From positions 124,001 to 188,000 of the forward strand of contig NZ_SLZR01000002.1 in assembly GCF_004341165.1 (NCBI RefSeq): a stretch of 64,000 bases of DNA. Direction: 5' to 3'. Shown in pieces: positions 25,712-35,024 of the stretch. Position 1 is the first letter of the stretch, and every line of letters begins with the position of its first letter. The DNA comes from Reinekea marinisedimentorum (GTDB lineage Bacteria; Pseudomonadota; Gammaproteobacteria; Pseudomonadales; Natronospirillaceae). The notes under the pieces are model-generated. The model saw nothing but the letters and a program-made list of their open reading frames with translations. It ran no database searches and was not told the DNA's origin. A program made the position numbers and the translations under genes.

Positions 25712-26671
25712 ATGGCGCTAAGAAGAACACCCAGTCAAAACATACTTATTTTTGTAGCGGTCATGCTCCTGCTGCTGTTCTGCCTTTTCCCGTTCGTTCA
25801 GATATTGTCTACCTCCCTGAAGCACCAGGCCGACTGGGGCAACCCCAGCTTGATTCCGGCTCAGTTAAATTTTGAAGCCTATAAAGAATTATTAGGATTC
25901 AGCCAACAGGAGGTTGAGCTACCGGAAACCATCAGAATGATGCTGGAAAGCCCGGCCATCTCTGAAGAACAACGAGCCGCGATCATTAAGAAATTCACCA
26001 GCACGTCCGACATCTTTCCCTTTGGTCGTTACATGCTGAACACCTTTGTTATTTCAATGGTCACGGCATTCTTATCCACACTCATTGCTACCTTTGCCGC
26101 CTATGCGCTGTCACGCCTTAAATTCAGAGGGCGAAACGCTTTCTCTAACACTGTGATGTTTGTCTATATGGTCGGCGGTGTTTTGCTGATGGTGCCACTG
26201 TACCAGATGGCCGTATCGACTGGGCTGGCGAGCACGGTTCCCGGCACCCTCATCTGCCTGCTGTTAATTTATCTGGTTCAGACATTGCCCGTTGCCATTT
26301 ACATGCTGGGTAACTATTTCCGTACGATTCCATTCTCTCTGGAAGAAGCAGCGATGATTGATGGCTATTCGCGCACCTCAGCTATTTTTGCAGTGATTAT
26401 TCCACTGAGCCGACCCATGTTACTGACCGTCATGTTTTACTGTTTCGTCATCGCCTGGAACGAGTATCTCTTTGCATCGGTTTTCCTTAAACAGTATCAG
26501 GATTTCCATACCCTGCCGCTGGCGCTACAGACCCTGTTTTCCTCTAAGAATGCAATCTGGGATCGCATTATGGCCGCTTCAATGCTGACATTAATTCCGG
26601 TGGTCATCGCCTTCTCTGTTGCCAACCGTTTTATTTCCAGCGGCGGTACAGCAGGGGGGGTTAAGGAATAA
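25712..26671 (+). CDS. Sugar ABC transporter permease, MalG type
   Basis: The 319-residue partner permease has a first helix at about residues 10-31, a roughly 70-residue periplasmic insertion and then five helices. The EAA loop LEEAAMIDGYSRTSAIFAVIIP is near residue 210. The periplasmic loop of about residues 60-105 is longer than in many CUT1 permeases and recalls MalG. It forms the transmembrane pore with the preceding permease. Confidence 0.92.
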   Translation: MALRRTPSQNILIFVAVMLLLLFCLFPFVQILSTSLKHQADWGNPSLIPAQLNFEAYKELLGFSQQEVELPETIRMMLESPAISEEQRAAIIKKFTSTSDIFPFGRYMLNTFVISMVTAFLSTLIATFAAYALSRLKFRGRNAFSNTVMFVYMVGGVLLMVPLYQMAVSTGLASTVPGTLICLLLIYLVQTLPVAIYMLGNYFRTIPFSLEEAAMIDGYSRTSAIFAVIIPLSRPMLLTVMFYCFVIAWNEYLFASVFLKQYQDFHTLPLALQTLFSSKNAIWDRIMAASMLTLIPVVIAFSVANRFISSGGTAGGVKE

Positions 26672-26731
26672 AGGTGTTAAAAATAGAAGAGCTCAGGCAA
26701 TCCTTTTTATAATTATTAAAAGAGAGCAACC

Positions 26732-27829
26732 ATGGCGAAGGTAACCATAAAAAATTTAGTTAAAGCCTACAACGACGACGTTATCGTGAAGGGCATTAAC
26801 CTTGAGATTAAAGACGGCGAATTTGTTGTGTTAGTCGGCCCAAGTGGCTGCGGGAAGAGCACCACCCTGCGCATGATTGCCGGACTGGAAGATATCAATG
26901 AAGGCGAGGTAGAAATTGGTGATCGCTGCGTTAATGATTTGCAGCCACACATGCGTAATATTGCCATGGTGTTCCAGAACTATGCGTTGTACCCACACAA
27001 AACGGTGCGTGAAAATATCATCTTTGGCCTGAAGAAAACCAGGGTATCACGGCAGATCATTGATGAGCGCCTGGCGCATATTTCAACCATGCTGCAACTG
27101 GAAAACCTGCTGGATCGCAAACCAGCCGATTTATCCGGTGGACAACGACAGCGGGTTGCCATGGGCCGGGCACTGGCGCGCGATGCCGATGTTTATCTGT
27201 TTGATGAACCCCTGTCTAATCTGGATGCAAAATTACGCCATCATATGCGTACCGAAATCGCCAAAATCCACAAGCGGGTGCAGACAACCTCCATCTATGT
27301 CACACACGATCAGGTCGAGGCCATGACGCTGGGTGACCGTGTCGTCGTCATGCAGGCAGGTCAGATCGAGCAGGTGGGAACGCCAATGGATATCTATCTG
27401 AACCCACGGAATATATTTGTCGCCACCTTTATCGGCTCCCCCTCCATGAATCTGCTATCAGCTGTTTATGACGCTCAACAACAGGTCTTTAAAATCAATG
27501 ATGCCTCAGTGTCAACAGAATTACTCAGCCAGGTGAACACCGCAAACCTGAAAGACGGCGACCAGGTTAAGATTGGTATTCGCCCCGATTTCTTTGACGA
27601 TGAGCGCTTCACTCAGGACACCGAAGACTACTGGCAGCTGAAAAATATTATGGTCGATCTGGTTGAGCCTCTGGGCTTCGATAAAGAAATTTCGTTCCAT
27701 ATTGGTGGTCAATACGTCAAAGCCCGCCTGGATCTGCGCAGTGATATTCAGGAAGACGATCCTATTGACCTGGTGGTTGATCCAAACCGGGTGCTGGTTT
27801 TCGATGCCGAAACAGGCGAGCGCATCTGA
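26732..27829 (+). CDS. Sugar ABC transporter ATP-binding protein (MalK/UgpC/MsmX type)
   Basis: The 365-residue ATPase has Walker [10 protein letters not shown] (residues 36-44), the Q-loop [11 protein letters not shown], signature [14 protein letters not shown] near residue 134, Walker [17 protein letters not shown] and the switch His in [11 protein letters not shown]-terminal TOBE/OB regulatory domain (about 240-365) marks it as CUT1 type. The ribosome site is AGAGAG. It completes the import operon and faces the LysR gene convergently. Confidence 0.95.
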   Translation: MAKVTIKNLVKAYNDDVIVKGINLEIKDGEFVVLVGPSGCGKSTTLRMIAGLEDINEGEVEIGDRCVNDLQPHMRNIAMVFQNYALYPHKTVRENIIFGLKKTRVSRQIIDERLAHISTMLQLENLLDRKPADLSGGQRQRVAMGRALARDADVYLFDEPLSNLDAKLRHHMRTEIAKIHKRVQTTSIYVTHDQVEAMTLGDRVVVMQAGQIEQVGTPMDIYLNPRNIFVATFIGSPSMNLLSAVYDAQQQVFKINDASVSTELLSQVNTANLKDGDQVKIGIRPDFFDDERFTQDTEDYWQLKNIMVDLVEPLGFDKEISFHIGGQYVKARLDLRSDIQEDDPIDLVVDPNRVLVFDAETGERI

Positions 27830-27856
27830 TGATCAACAGCGAATGCCTGGACGGTA

Positions 27857-28735
27857 CTAATTTAATTTTCTGTATATCCAACTGCTGAATGCATCCATTG
27901 CCGGGCTTCTCGGTCTGTCTTCATGGGTTACCAGGTAATAGGCTTTGGGCAATTCCATTTCCAGCTCCATAGGTGCCATCAGCAAACCTTCTTCTATTTC
28001 GGGAGCGATCAGTTCAACATCAGTTAGGGCGACACCAATGCCTGCTTTAGCCGCATGAACCGCCAGTGCGCCATTGGCAAAGTTGACGGCTCCCTGAGAA
28101 GGCTGATAGTCGGTATGACTTAAGCTGAACCAGCGCTGCCAGTCATCAGAGCGGTTTCGAACCTGCAGCAGCCGGAATTGCAGCAGGTCTTCCGGGTCCA
28201 TCACCCGCTCCATCTCCAGTAGTTCCGGCGCGCACACCGGAATGACGGAAGCGCGCCGTAATAAGGTTGAACTCACGCGATCCCAATCACCATCGCCAAA
28301 ATAGATGGCCATATCCACTTCGGTTTGAGTGAAATCTATTTCATCTATAGCTGCAATAAATTCGATTTCGATATCCGGGTGCTTATCCGCAAAATCGGCG
28401 AAGCGCGGCAGCAACCAGCGCTCCAAAAATAATGGAGAAACCGCCAGTTTCAGCTCGCCACTGGCATAGCCTCGAATCGCCCTGTCGGTGGCGGCTTCCA
28501 TACGCAGGAAGGATTTCGTGACGCCCTCCAGGTAAGACTCACCCACGGCCGTGAGAATAATCTGCCGGGTTCTGCGCTCAAATAAAGGCAAGCCCAAAAA
28601 AGCCTCCAGTGACTTAATCTGGTGACTGATGGCGGACGGTGTAACAAACAGCTCTTTGGCGGCGGCCTGAAAACTACCGGTTCTGCCGGCGGCTTCGAAC
28701 GCCTGTAAAGCCTTTAACGGAGGAAGGTTGGTCAT
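27857..28735 (-). CDS. LysR-type transcriptional regulator, GcvA-like
   Basis: The 292-residue protein has an N-terminal winged helix-turn-helix (ALQAFEAAGRTGSFQAAA, then ELFVTPSAISHQIKSLE) and a LysR substrate-binding domain. The N-terminal PPLKALQAFEAAGRTGS wording is that of the GcvA subgroup. It is convergent with the sugar ATPase gene, and its own promoter lies in 28736-28920. The controlled gene is not obvious. Confidence 0.92.
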   Translation of the reverse strand: MTNLPPLKALQAFEAAGRTGSFQAAAKELFVTPSAISHQIKSLEAFLGLPLFERRTRQIILTAVGESYLEGVTKSFLRMEAATDRAIRGYASGELKLAVSPLFLERWLLPRFADFADKHPDIEIEFIAAIDEIDFTQTEVDMAIYFGDGDWDRVSSTLLRRASVIPVCAPELLEMERVMDPEDLLQFRLLQVRNRSDDWQRWFSLSHTDYQPSQGAVNFANGALAVHAAKAGIGVALTDVELIAPEIEEGLLMAPMELEMELPKAYYLVTHEDRPRSPAMDAFSSWIYRKLN

Positions 28736-28920
28736 TGCGAACTCATGAGTGAAATTATTTCATCTATGAAAACAAAAATAATCGTTTGTTACCCCTGGGT
28801 CAAATTTCTACACTGACTATTACTGATTCAAATTGAGCTTATGTGTGCAGGCGTTGATTAAACGCAGGCTCCACCCGCTCAGTTAAATCGGTTTCTGGAA
28901 TTTATACACTCGTTTTGTTG

Positions 28921-28946
28921 GCCCACCCTGTTGTGGGCATTTTTTT
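28921..28946 (+). terminator. Orphan plus-strand terminator
   Basis: GCCCAC, loop CCTGTT, GTGGGC and a T-tract lie in the LysR/phosphatase intergenic region. No plus-strand gene precedes it, so it may end an unannotated small RNA transcribed from 28736-28920. Confidence 0.8.
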
Positions 28947-29053
28947 GTCTGAACGCAACATAATCCCGCCTGATGCCTAAACTTCTGCCGCCGAACTGTT
29001 CAGCGAACGGCTTTGCCACTAAACTACCGGCTGATTTTTATTTTGACTTGTAA

Positions 29054-29758
29054 ATGGCTAATTACCTGAAAAAGAAGTACATCGCTATGCAGGAAACATG
29101 GGGCGATGGCATTAAAACCCGAAAGCAGCGATTCTTTGCGCATTTGGATGCGCATTTAGGCGATCACGCCTTTTTTCGCGTGCTGTGGACCAATTTACAC
29201 CAGCTGGGCGATAACGCCTGGCGCTGCAATCAGCCCTCCCCCGGTCAGGTTAAACACCTGGCAGATTTAGGCATTAAGAACATCGTTAACCTGCGTGGCC
29301 CAAGCCGCTGGGGCTCGTATGCCCTTGAGCGGGAAGCCTGTGAAAAATACGGTATAAAGCTGATCAATCACCGCATGTACTCGCGCAGAATGCCTAAGTT
29401 TGAAGAGCTGGTCGCCACCAAGGCGATGTTTGAAAGCCTGGAAGGCCCTACCGTCTTTCACTGTAAATCGGGTGCCGACCGTGCCGGCATTTGCTCGGCA
29501 CTTTATTCACTGATGATCCTCCAGCAGCCCATTGAACAAGCCATAAAGCAACTCAACATTAAATACCTGCATGTGAAGCACTCCAAAACAGGCCGCCTCG
29601 ACCACTTTCTGGAGTCTTACCAGCAGTTCAACAGCAAAACACCAACAGACTTTATGGAATGGGCCGAGCATCACTACGATCGCGACAAGCTCACCGAAGA
29701 GTTCCACAGCAACAAGTGGTATGACTTTTTAGTCGATAAGGTTTTACATCGTGAGTGA
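29054..29758 (+). CDS. Tyrosine/dual-specificity phosphatase family protein
   Basis: The 234-residue protein carries the CX5R phosphatase loop as HCKSGADRAG, with the nucleophile Cys at 137 and Arg at 143. The upstream RGPSRWGSYALEREACEKYG is typical of the bacterial tyrosine phosphatase (DSPc/DUF442-like) fold. There is no signal or membrane segment. Its end overlaps the MsbA-like exporter gene by 8 bases, which indicates coupled translation; a role in controlling or processing an envelope glycolipid is possible. Confidence 0.85.
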   Translation: MANYLKKKYIAMQETWGDGIKTRKQRFFAHLDAHLGDHAFFRVLWTNLHQLGDNAWRCNQPSPGQVKHLADLGIKNIVNLRGPSRWGSYALEREACEKYGIKLINHRMYSRRMPKFEELVATKAMFESLEGPTVFHCKSGADRAGICSALYSLMILQQPIEQAIKQLNIKYLHVKHSKTGRLDHFLESYQQFNSKTPTDFMEWAEHHYDRDKLTEEFHSNKWYDFLVDKVLHRE

Positions 29759-31490
29759 ACAGGCATCCAGCCGCCAGCTGCTCAGTCAGCTTTGGCACAA
29801 GTACGTTAAAAAGCACCGCATCAAGCTGACTATCGCGGTATTTTTCATGCTGCTCGAAGGCGCAGCCTACTGGGTTTTCGTCAATCAGTTGCGGCCACTA
29901 TTCGACAGTATCTTTGTCGCCGGCAATGAAGCCAAAATATGGGGCGTGGCCCTAGCCATTTTTGGTGTCTTTATGGTGCGCGGCTTTGGCTCCTTTATTC
30001 ACCGTTCACTGACCGCGAAAACGGGTATCGAAGTTGTCTCCGAACTGCAGCAGGATCTCACCGGCCACCTGCTGAAGCTGGATATGGACTACTTCAACAA
30101 GAACTCGCCAGGTGGCCTTATCGAGCGGGTTCGTGGCGACACCCAGGCACTGCAGGCCTTTGCCAGCACAACACTGATAACGCTGGGGCGTGACCTGTCC
30201 AGCTTTGTTGCGCTATTGATTGCCGCCATTAATATTGATGCTACCTGGACAGCGATTCTGTTCGTCGGCGTACCACTATTGATACTGCCCATGCAGATCT
30301 TGCAGCGGTTGATCCGCAATCAATCCCGAAAGGCACGTCAGGCATCAGCCAATTTATCCACCCGGTTGGATGAGATCTTTCACGGCATCAAGGCCATTAA
30401 GCTCAATAACCTGGCCGACCATGAAAACGAACGCTTTGCGGATGGTTTAAGCCTGTTTGTGAAGCGGCAGCTTAACGCCGCTTACAGCAAAAATGCCATG
30501 CTCTCGACCATTGAGATAGTCGCCGGCTTCGGCTTTGTAGCCATCATCTACTTTGGCGGTCAGGAGATCATCGCCGGGGAAAAAACTGCCGGTGAATTCA
30601 TCACCTTCTTCGTCGCCATTGCCATGCTGCTTGACCCATTGCGCCGCTTGGCCAGCATTTCCGGCGCGATGCAGGGCGCACTGGCGAACCTGGAGCGCAT
30701 CCAAACCATCTTTGTACAGACCCCAATGGAGCGACCTGAGCCGGTAGCAGAAAAACTTAACAACCCTCTCGGTGATATCTGTTTTGATAACGTCACCTTC
30801 AGCTATGGCGATGTGCCGGTATTGAAGAACCTTTCGTTTGTGGCACCCGGCGGCAAAACCACCGCCTTTGTTGGCCCAAGCGGAGCCGGTAAGTCAACGC
30901 TCTTTAATCTGCTGACGCACCTGGAAATCCCTGCTGAGGGCAACATTACGATTGGCGGCCAAAACATCAATACGCTCGACGCAAGCAACCTGCGTAAAGA
31001 GCTTGCACTGGTGAACCAGGAATCCGCACTGTTCGATGAAAGTATCCTCGATAACATCAAACTGGGCGATGTCAGCTCAGACCCAGATAAGGTCGTTGAA
31101 GCATCGCAGGTAGCGCTGGTCAGTCAGTTTGCCGATGAAATGCCCGAAGGCCTGCACAGCCTCGCAGGGCCACGCGGCAGCAATCTTTCCGGCGGTCAGC
31201 GCCAGCGTGTGATCATCGCTCGCGCGCTGCTGCGTGATGCTCCCATCCTGTTGCTGGATGAAGCCACCTCGGCACTGGATAACCAGACCGAGAAGCGAAT
31301 TCAGGCACTGCTCAATGAAATAACAGCCAACAAGACCACACTGGTGATTGCCCACCGGCTCACAACCGTTATGAACTCCGACCTGATTCATGTGATGCAG
31401 GATGGCAGAATAGTAGAAAGCGGAACCCACGCCGAGCTGATGGCATTGAACGGCCACTACAAAGCGCTGCACGCAACACTGGAAAAATAG
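29751..31490 (+). CDS. MsbA-like ABC exporter (fused permease/ATPase)
   Basis: The 579-residue half-transporter starts with GTG within the end of the phosphatase gene. An N-terminal six-helix exporter domain (about 20-310) is followed by an ATPase with Walker A GPSGAGKST, Q-loop NQESALFDESILDNI, signature LSGGQRQR, Walker B ILLLDEATSALD and the switch His in IAHRLTT. Length and order match MsbA lipid A flippases and related lipid or peptide exporters. The context cannot decide whether this is the essential msbA, because lpxK is not next to it. Confidence 0.9.
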   Translation: MSEQASSRQLLSQLWHKYVKKHRIKLTIAVFFMLLEGAAYWVFVNQLRPLFDSIFVAGNEAKIWGVALAIFGVFMVRGFGSFIHRSLTAKTGIEVVSELQQDLTGHLLKLDMDYFNKNSPGGLIERVRGDTQALQAFASTTLITLGRDLSSFVALLIAAINIDATWTAILFVGVPLLILPMQILQRLIRNQSRKARQASANLSTRLDEIFHGIKAIKLNNLADHENERFADGLSLFVKRQLNAAYSKNAMLSTIEIVAGFGFVAIIYFGGQEIIAGEKTAGEFITFFVAIAMLLDPLRRLASISGAMQGALANLERIQTIFVQTPMERPEPVAEKLNNPLGDICFDNVTFSYGDVPVLKNLSFVAPGGKTTAFVGPSGAGKSTLFNLLTHLEIPAEGNITIGGQNINTLDASNLRKELALVNQESALFDESILDNIKLGDVSSDPDKVVEASQVALVSQFADEMPEGLHSLAGPRGSNLSGGQRQRVIIARALLRDAPILLLDEATSALDNQTEKRIQALLNEITANKTTLVIAHRLTTVMNSDLIHVMQDGRIVESGTHAELMALNGHYKALHATLEK

Positions 31491-31494
31491 CCGC

Positions 31495-32277
31495 TCAAAC
31501 CATCATAAAGGATGCATAACCGGTAACGTTATCGCGATTACCGGTGACCACACTGGAATTACACTGACAGATCAGCTCCGCTTTTAAGCCTTCATTTTCA
31601 GCAAGCACCAACGCGGCATTCAATGCACGGTAACCACAGGCATCGTAGCTGTTCAGAGTTGGCTTAAGCTGATGAATCTTTTCAACCGTATCGGCATCTT
31701 TGTGGCGCGCGTCATTGTCATAAAGGTGGTGACTCATATCGCTACTGATCACAATCAGCGTTTCATCACCGCCCCAAAGGGCTCTCAAAACCTCAGCTAA
31801 TTGCTTGGGCGTGGCATCACCCACAACCAGTGGCACCAGGCTGAACTCCGACAGAACGGTCTGTAAAAACGGCAGCTGAACTTCGATGCTGTACTCCATG
31901 GTATGAGCATCTTCCTGCACGTGCACGCCGGCAATCTGATCGATCTGATCAACCAACTCTTTGGCAACATCAATGGTACCAAGCGGCGTTTCAAAGGCAG
32001 AGTTTGCAGAGGTGGCAATGCCCTGCAGGCAACAACAGTGTGCAGGCCCCAGCAGGATAACTTTTTTGTACTGATGCTGATGATCGATCAGCGCATGAAA
32101 GGCTTCCGCCGCGATATGACCGGAAAACGAATAGTGCGCATGCGGAACGACAATAATCTTTGGTGGTTTTTCAGTCACGGTGGTTGCAGCATTTATGAAC
32201 GAACCCACCTCTCTGGCCAAATCCTGAGAATGCGCCGGATAAAACGAACCTGACACTGCCGCGTATCGAACACTCAT
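31495..32277 (-). CDS. MEMO1 family protein (AmmeMemoRadiSam system protein B)
   Basis: The start is set at the ATG at 32277 because the family begins with MSVRYAAVSGSFYP; an in-frame GTG 36 bases earlier would add residues not seen in the family. The 260-residue protein has the MEMO signatures VVPHAHYSFSG near 46, ILLGPAHCC near 76 and SSDMSHH near 173, which correspond to the metal-site histidines of the related LigB dioxygenase fold. In some genomes it occurs with an AMMECR1 and a radical SAM protein; neither neighbour is present here. Function is unknown. It is convergent with the exporter, 4 bases apart. Confidence 0.88.
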   Translation of the reverse strand: MSVRYAAVSGSFYPAHSQDLAREVGSFINAATTVTEKPPKIIVVPHAHYSFSGHIAAEAFHALIDHQHQYKKVILLGPAHCCCLQGIATSANSAFETPLGTIDVAKELVDQIDQIAGVHVQEDAHTMEYSIEVQLPFLQTVLSEFSLVPLVVGDATPKQLAEVLRALWGGDETLIVISSDMSHHLYDNDARHKDADTVEKIHQLKPTLNSYDACGYRALNAALVLAENEGLKAELICQCNSSVVTGNRDNVTGYASFMMV

Positions 32278-32437
32278 TTTCTTATCTGCCTTTTCGACGG
32301 GGTGCAAAACCACTCACACTAAAAAGTAGTCAGCCTTTGGCCGTTCCGCCAATCAAATCCTGAGTGACCAATGTTCAAATCAACAAATCAAATCGGCCAC
32401 TAAGTTTTAAGAAAATTCGAGGTCTAAAAATAAACTT

Positions 32438-34885
32438 TTAATTACCCACTGCTTTTAACCGATCGAGCAGACGGGCAATCTGCTGGGTGATATTTTCCAG
32501 CGTGACGCGTTCAATTTCCGTCAGGTTATGCACCGCAATCGTGTTCTGTGGCTGGTCGTTATCAAGGATTAACGTAACCTGCCATTTGATTCGCAGGTGC
32601 ATGAGAAACTTGTACATCTCTTCCAGCTCTTCGGCCTCGTCTTCTGCCAAAATCCCGTAGCCGGTCAACTGCTTGAGCCGCAACAAACTGTTGGCATCGG
32701 CGATGCGATATCGCAGTGCCATTACCCGTAAATAGCCAACAATAGGCACCAGAAACTTTTTAATATCGACCCTGGGTTTTTCAAATACCGGTCGTGACTG
32801 CAGGGTGGCCTGAGCCAGGTGACGGAAAAACCCCGGGTTCTGATCCAGTGTTGTTTGCACATGGTTCTGTAACTCTGTTAGCAACTGGCCCTCGCCATAA
32901 ACGGTGCGCATATCGAAGAATATACTGCTGTCGAGCGTGGTTTGTGGCTGTGGGCTAACAATCCACTGATCGAACTGCGCCTTCCAGAACGCCAGCGGGT
33001 TACACCATTCCGGGTTGCCCGCCATCAGATCGCCATTGCAACGCGCGTAGCCTATCGCATGCAGATTTTCATTGACGATTTGTGCCAGCTTCAAAAAATA
33101 ATCTTTATAGGCCGGGCTATCGCTCTCGAAAATAATGGCATTATCCTGATCGGTTTTTAAGGTCTGCTCACCTCGTGCTTCACTGCCCATCACGACAAAG
33201 GCGAACTCACAGGGTGGCTTGCCAATCTGCTGCTGCGCAAGGTCGATAACCCGCACACTAATGGCGTCGGCAATGGACGAAATAATGCGCGAAACACTGT
33301 TAATATTATCGGTACTGGTAAACACCGCCTGAATCAGCAGCGGCACTCGCTTATAGATGCGCTTCAATTCTTCAATGACTGAACAGTCTTCGATTTCCTT
33401 CATCAGATAACTCAGCGAGTTGCGCTGCATTTCCAGGCATTGCTGGTTGCTGATGTGGCCAACGATCTGCCCGACTTCGTTCTCCACCAGCAAGTGAGAT
33501 ACGTGTTCTTTTTTGAACTTCAGCACCGCTTCAAACAGCAATGCATCTTTATTAATGGTTTTAATGGGCGAGGTCATAATGTAGGAAACCGCGCGGTCGG
33601 AAAACTGCGGCTGCGCTAACACCCGGGCACGCAGGTCGGTATCGGTCACCACACCAATAACACTGTTCTCACTTTTCACGCAAACAAACTTGGTTTTATG
33701 GTCCGTCATTAATTGCGCGGCGTCAGTTATGTGGGTGTTGAGGGAGCAGTAGGCATTTGGCCGCACCAGGTTATTCACCGGCTGATTCATCATCTGCAAC
33801 GAAAGCTGAATATCATCGGCAAAGCGTTCGGCATCCAGACGCAACCGCTTCTGCTCGGTTACCTTCTTCACCAACACAATGTAGCCGCCCTGCGCGGCCT
33901 CCCCAACCAGAGAAACAGAAGCCACGACGGTTTCACGCCCGGCCTTGGCGTTCAATAACTTCAATTCAAATGAGCTGGTTTGTTTTGGGTCATCAATACC
34001 GGATACCAACTGCTGCCAGTCTTCACTGAAAACATGGGATACATCCTCGCCCACAATATCGTGGCCGGGTTCCAGGTTCAGCGAATCAAGAAATTTACTG
34101 TTGGCGTAAACGACCTTTTCGTTCACCACCATCAGGGTGCCTTCAGAGGACGCCTCAACCAGGCTTTTGTATTTTTGCAGGCTTTGCTTCAGTTGCTGCT
34201 CGGCCAGCTGACGGCGCTGCTCAATACTGTTTGTTTGCCGCAGTACATAAAACAAAACCAGCGTCGTAAAGCCAACGATGAGCAACGAAATAACCAGCAG
34301 ACGCTGCTTCAGGTTACGAATCTCCGCGTCAACGTCGTCCAAATAAATACCAGTACCGACAATCCACTGCCACTGCGGAAAGCCTTTCACATAGCTGAGC
34401 TTGGGCACGACACGGGTATCGTCGTCCTTCCATTGCCAGTAGTAGCGGATAATGCCCTCCCCCTCGCTGGCGACCAGTTCTGCAGCATTTTCAAACAGTT
34501 TGTTTTCATGATCGTCTGTAAAGCCCGCGAGATTGGTCTGCAACAGATCTGGCCGGTACGGATGCATGATCATGGTCAGACCTTCAGAGATCACCCAAAA
34601 ATAATCTTTCTGCTCCTTGCCATAACGCATATTGCCAATGTGATCGGCGGCCTTTTGCTGGGCTTCTTCCAGGCTATATTCGCCATTCAGGTGTGCCTGC
34701 TCATACTCTGCCAGCACACTCCAGGCGGCGTTGGTCAGCTCGATAATGGTTTCCTGTTTTTTATCCATCATGCTGCGTTCAAACATCGGGATAATGATGA
34801 CAAACAGCACAACAACGAACATGGCAATAGCGGCGATGGTGGGAATAACAATGCTGTAAATAAAACGCTGGTTATGATTATTCAT
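32438..34885 (-). CDS. Cache-PAS-CBS-DUF294 signalling protein
   Basis: The 815-residue protein has a membrane helix (about 10-32), a periplasmic sCache_2 domain (about 40-190: KEQKDYFWVISEGLTMIMHPYRP written in two parts as KEQKDYFWVI and MIMHPYRPDLL), a second helix (about 195-215), a PAS domain (about 235-345), a CBS pair (about 370-490), and a DUF294 nucleotidyltransferase domain with GSEARGEQTLKTDQDNAII near 567-585. A DUF294 C-terminal domain follows. CBS-DUF294 proteins are usually cyclic-nucleotide- or CBS-gated cytoplasmic proteins; here the output is fused to a membrane sensor. What is nucleotidylated is unknown. The minus-strand promoter is in 34886-34969. Confidence 0.85.
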   Translation of the reverse strand: MNNHNQRFIYSIVIPTIAAIAMFVVVLFVIIIPMFERSMMDKKQETIIELTNAAWSVLAEYEQAHLNGEYSLEEAQQKAADHIGNMRYGKEQKDYFWVISEGLTMIMHPYRPDLLQTNLAGFTDDHENKLFENAAELVASEGEGIIRYYWQWKDDDTRVVPKLSYVKGFPQWQWIVGTGIYLDDVDAEIRNLKQRLLVISLLIVGFTTLVLFYVLRQTNSIEQRRQLAEQQLKQSLQKYKSLVEASSEGTLMVVNEKVVYANSKFLDSLNLEPGHDIVGEDVSHVFSEDWQQLVSGIDDPKQTSSFELKLLNAKAGRETVVASVSLVGEAAQGGYIVLVKKVTEQKRLRLDAERFADDIQLSLQMMNQPVNNLVRPNAYCSLNTHITDAAQLMTDHKTKFVCVKSENSVIGVVTDTDLRARVLAQPQFSDRAVSYIMTSPIKTINKDALLFEAVLKFKKEHVSHLLVENEVGQIVGHISNQQCLEMQRNSLSYLMKEIEDCSVIEELKRIYKRVPLLIQAVFTSTDNINSVSRIISSIADAISVRVIDLAQQQIGKPPCEFAFVVMGSEARGEQTLKTDQDNAIIFESDSPAYKDYFLKLAQIVNENLHAIGYARCNGDLMAGNPEWCNPLAFWKAQFDQWIVSPQPQTTLDSSIFFDMRTVYGEGQLLTELQNHVQTTLDQNPGFFRHLAQATLQSRPVFEKPRVDIKKFLVPIVGYLRVMALRYRIADANSLLRLKQLTGYGILAEDEAEELEEMYKFLMHLRIKWQVTLILDNDQPQNTIAVHNLTEIERVTLENITQQIARLLDRLKAVGN

Positions 34886-34969
34886 AAACTCTCTGTTTAG
34901 GCTGGCAGTGCGGAACAGGTTTGGCGTTCTATGCTAAAGCGCACCGGCTAATTAGCAAGAAAAGCAGGT

Positions 34970-35004
34970 AAAAAAATACCCGCGTCATTTGCATGAGGCG
35001 GGTA
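34970..35004 (-). terminator. Terminator of the DUF3360 gene
   Basis: Read on the minus strand, TACCCGC pairs with GCGGGTA (34998-35004 with 34977-34983) around a 14-base loop and ends in seven T residues. Confidence 0.85.
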
Positions 35005-35024
35005 CCCTATTGAACAGGCGTTTG

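Noticed and set aside
32278..32313. Longer start for the MEMO1 family protein
   Set aside because: It begins with GTG without a ribosome site, and the family sequence begins at the later ATG.
33980..34900. Plus-strand open frame of 306 codons opposite the Cache-DUF294 gene
   Set aside because: The opposite strand encodes recognisable sensor and PAS domains; this frame is a shadow.
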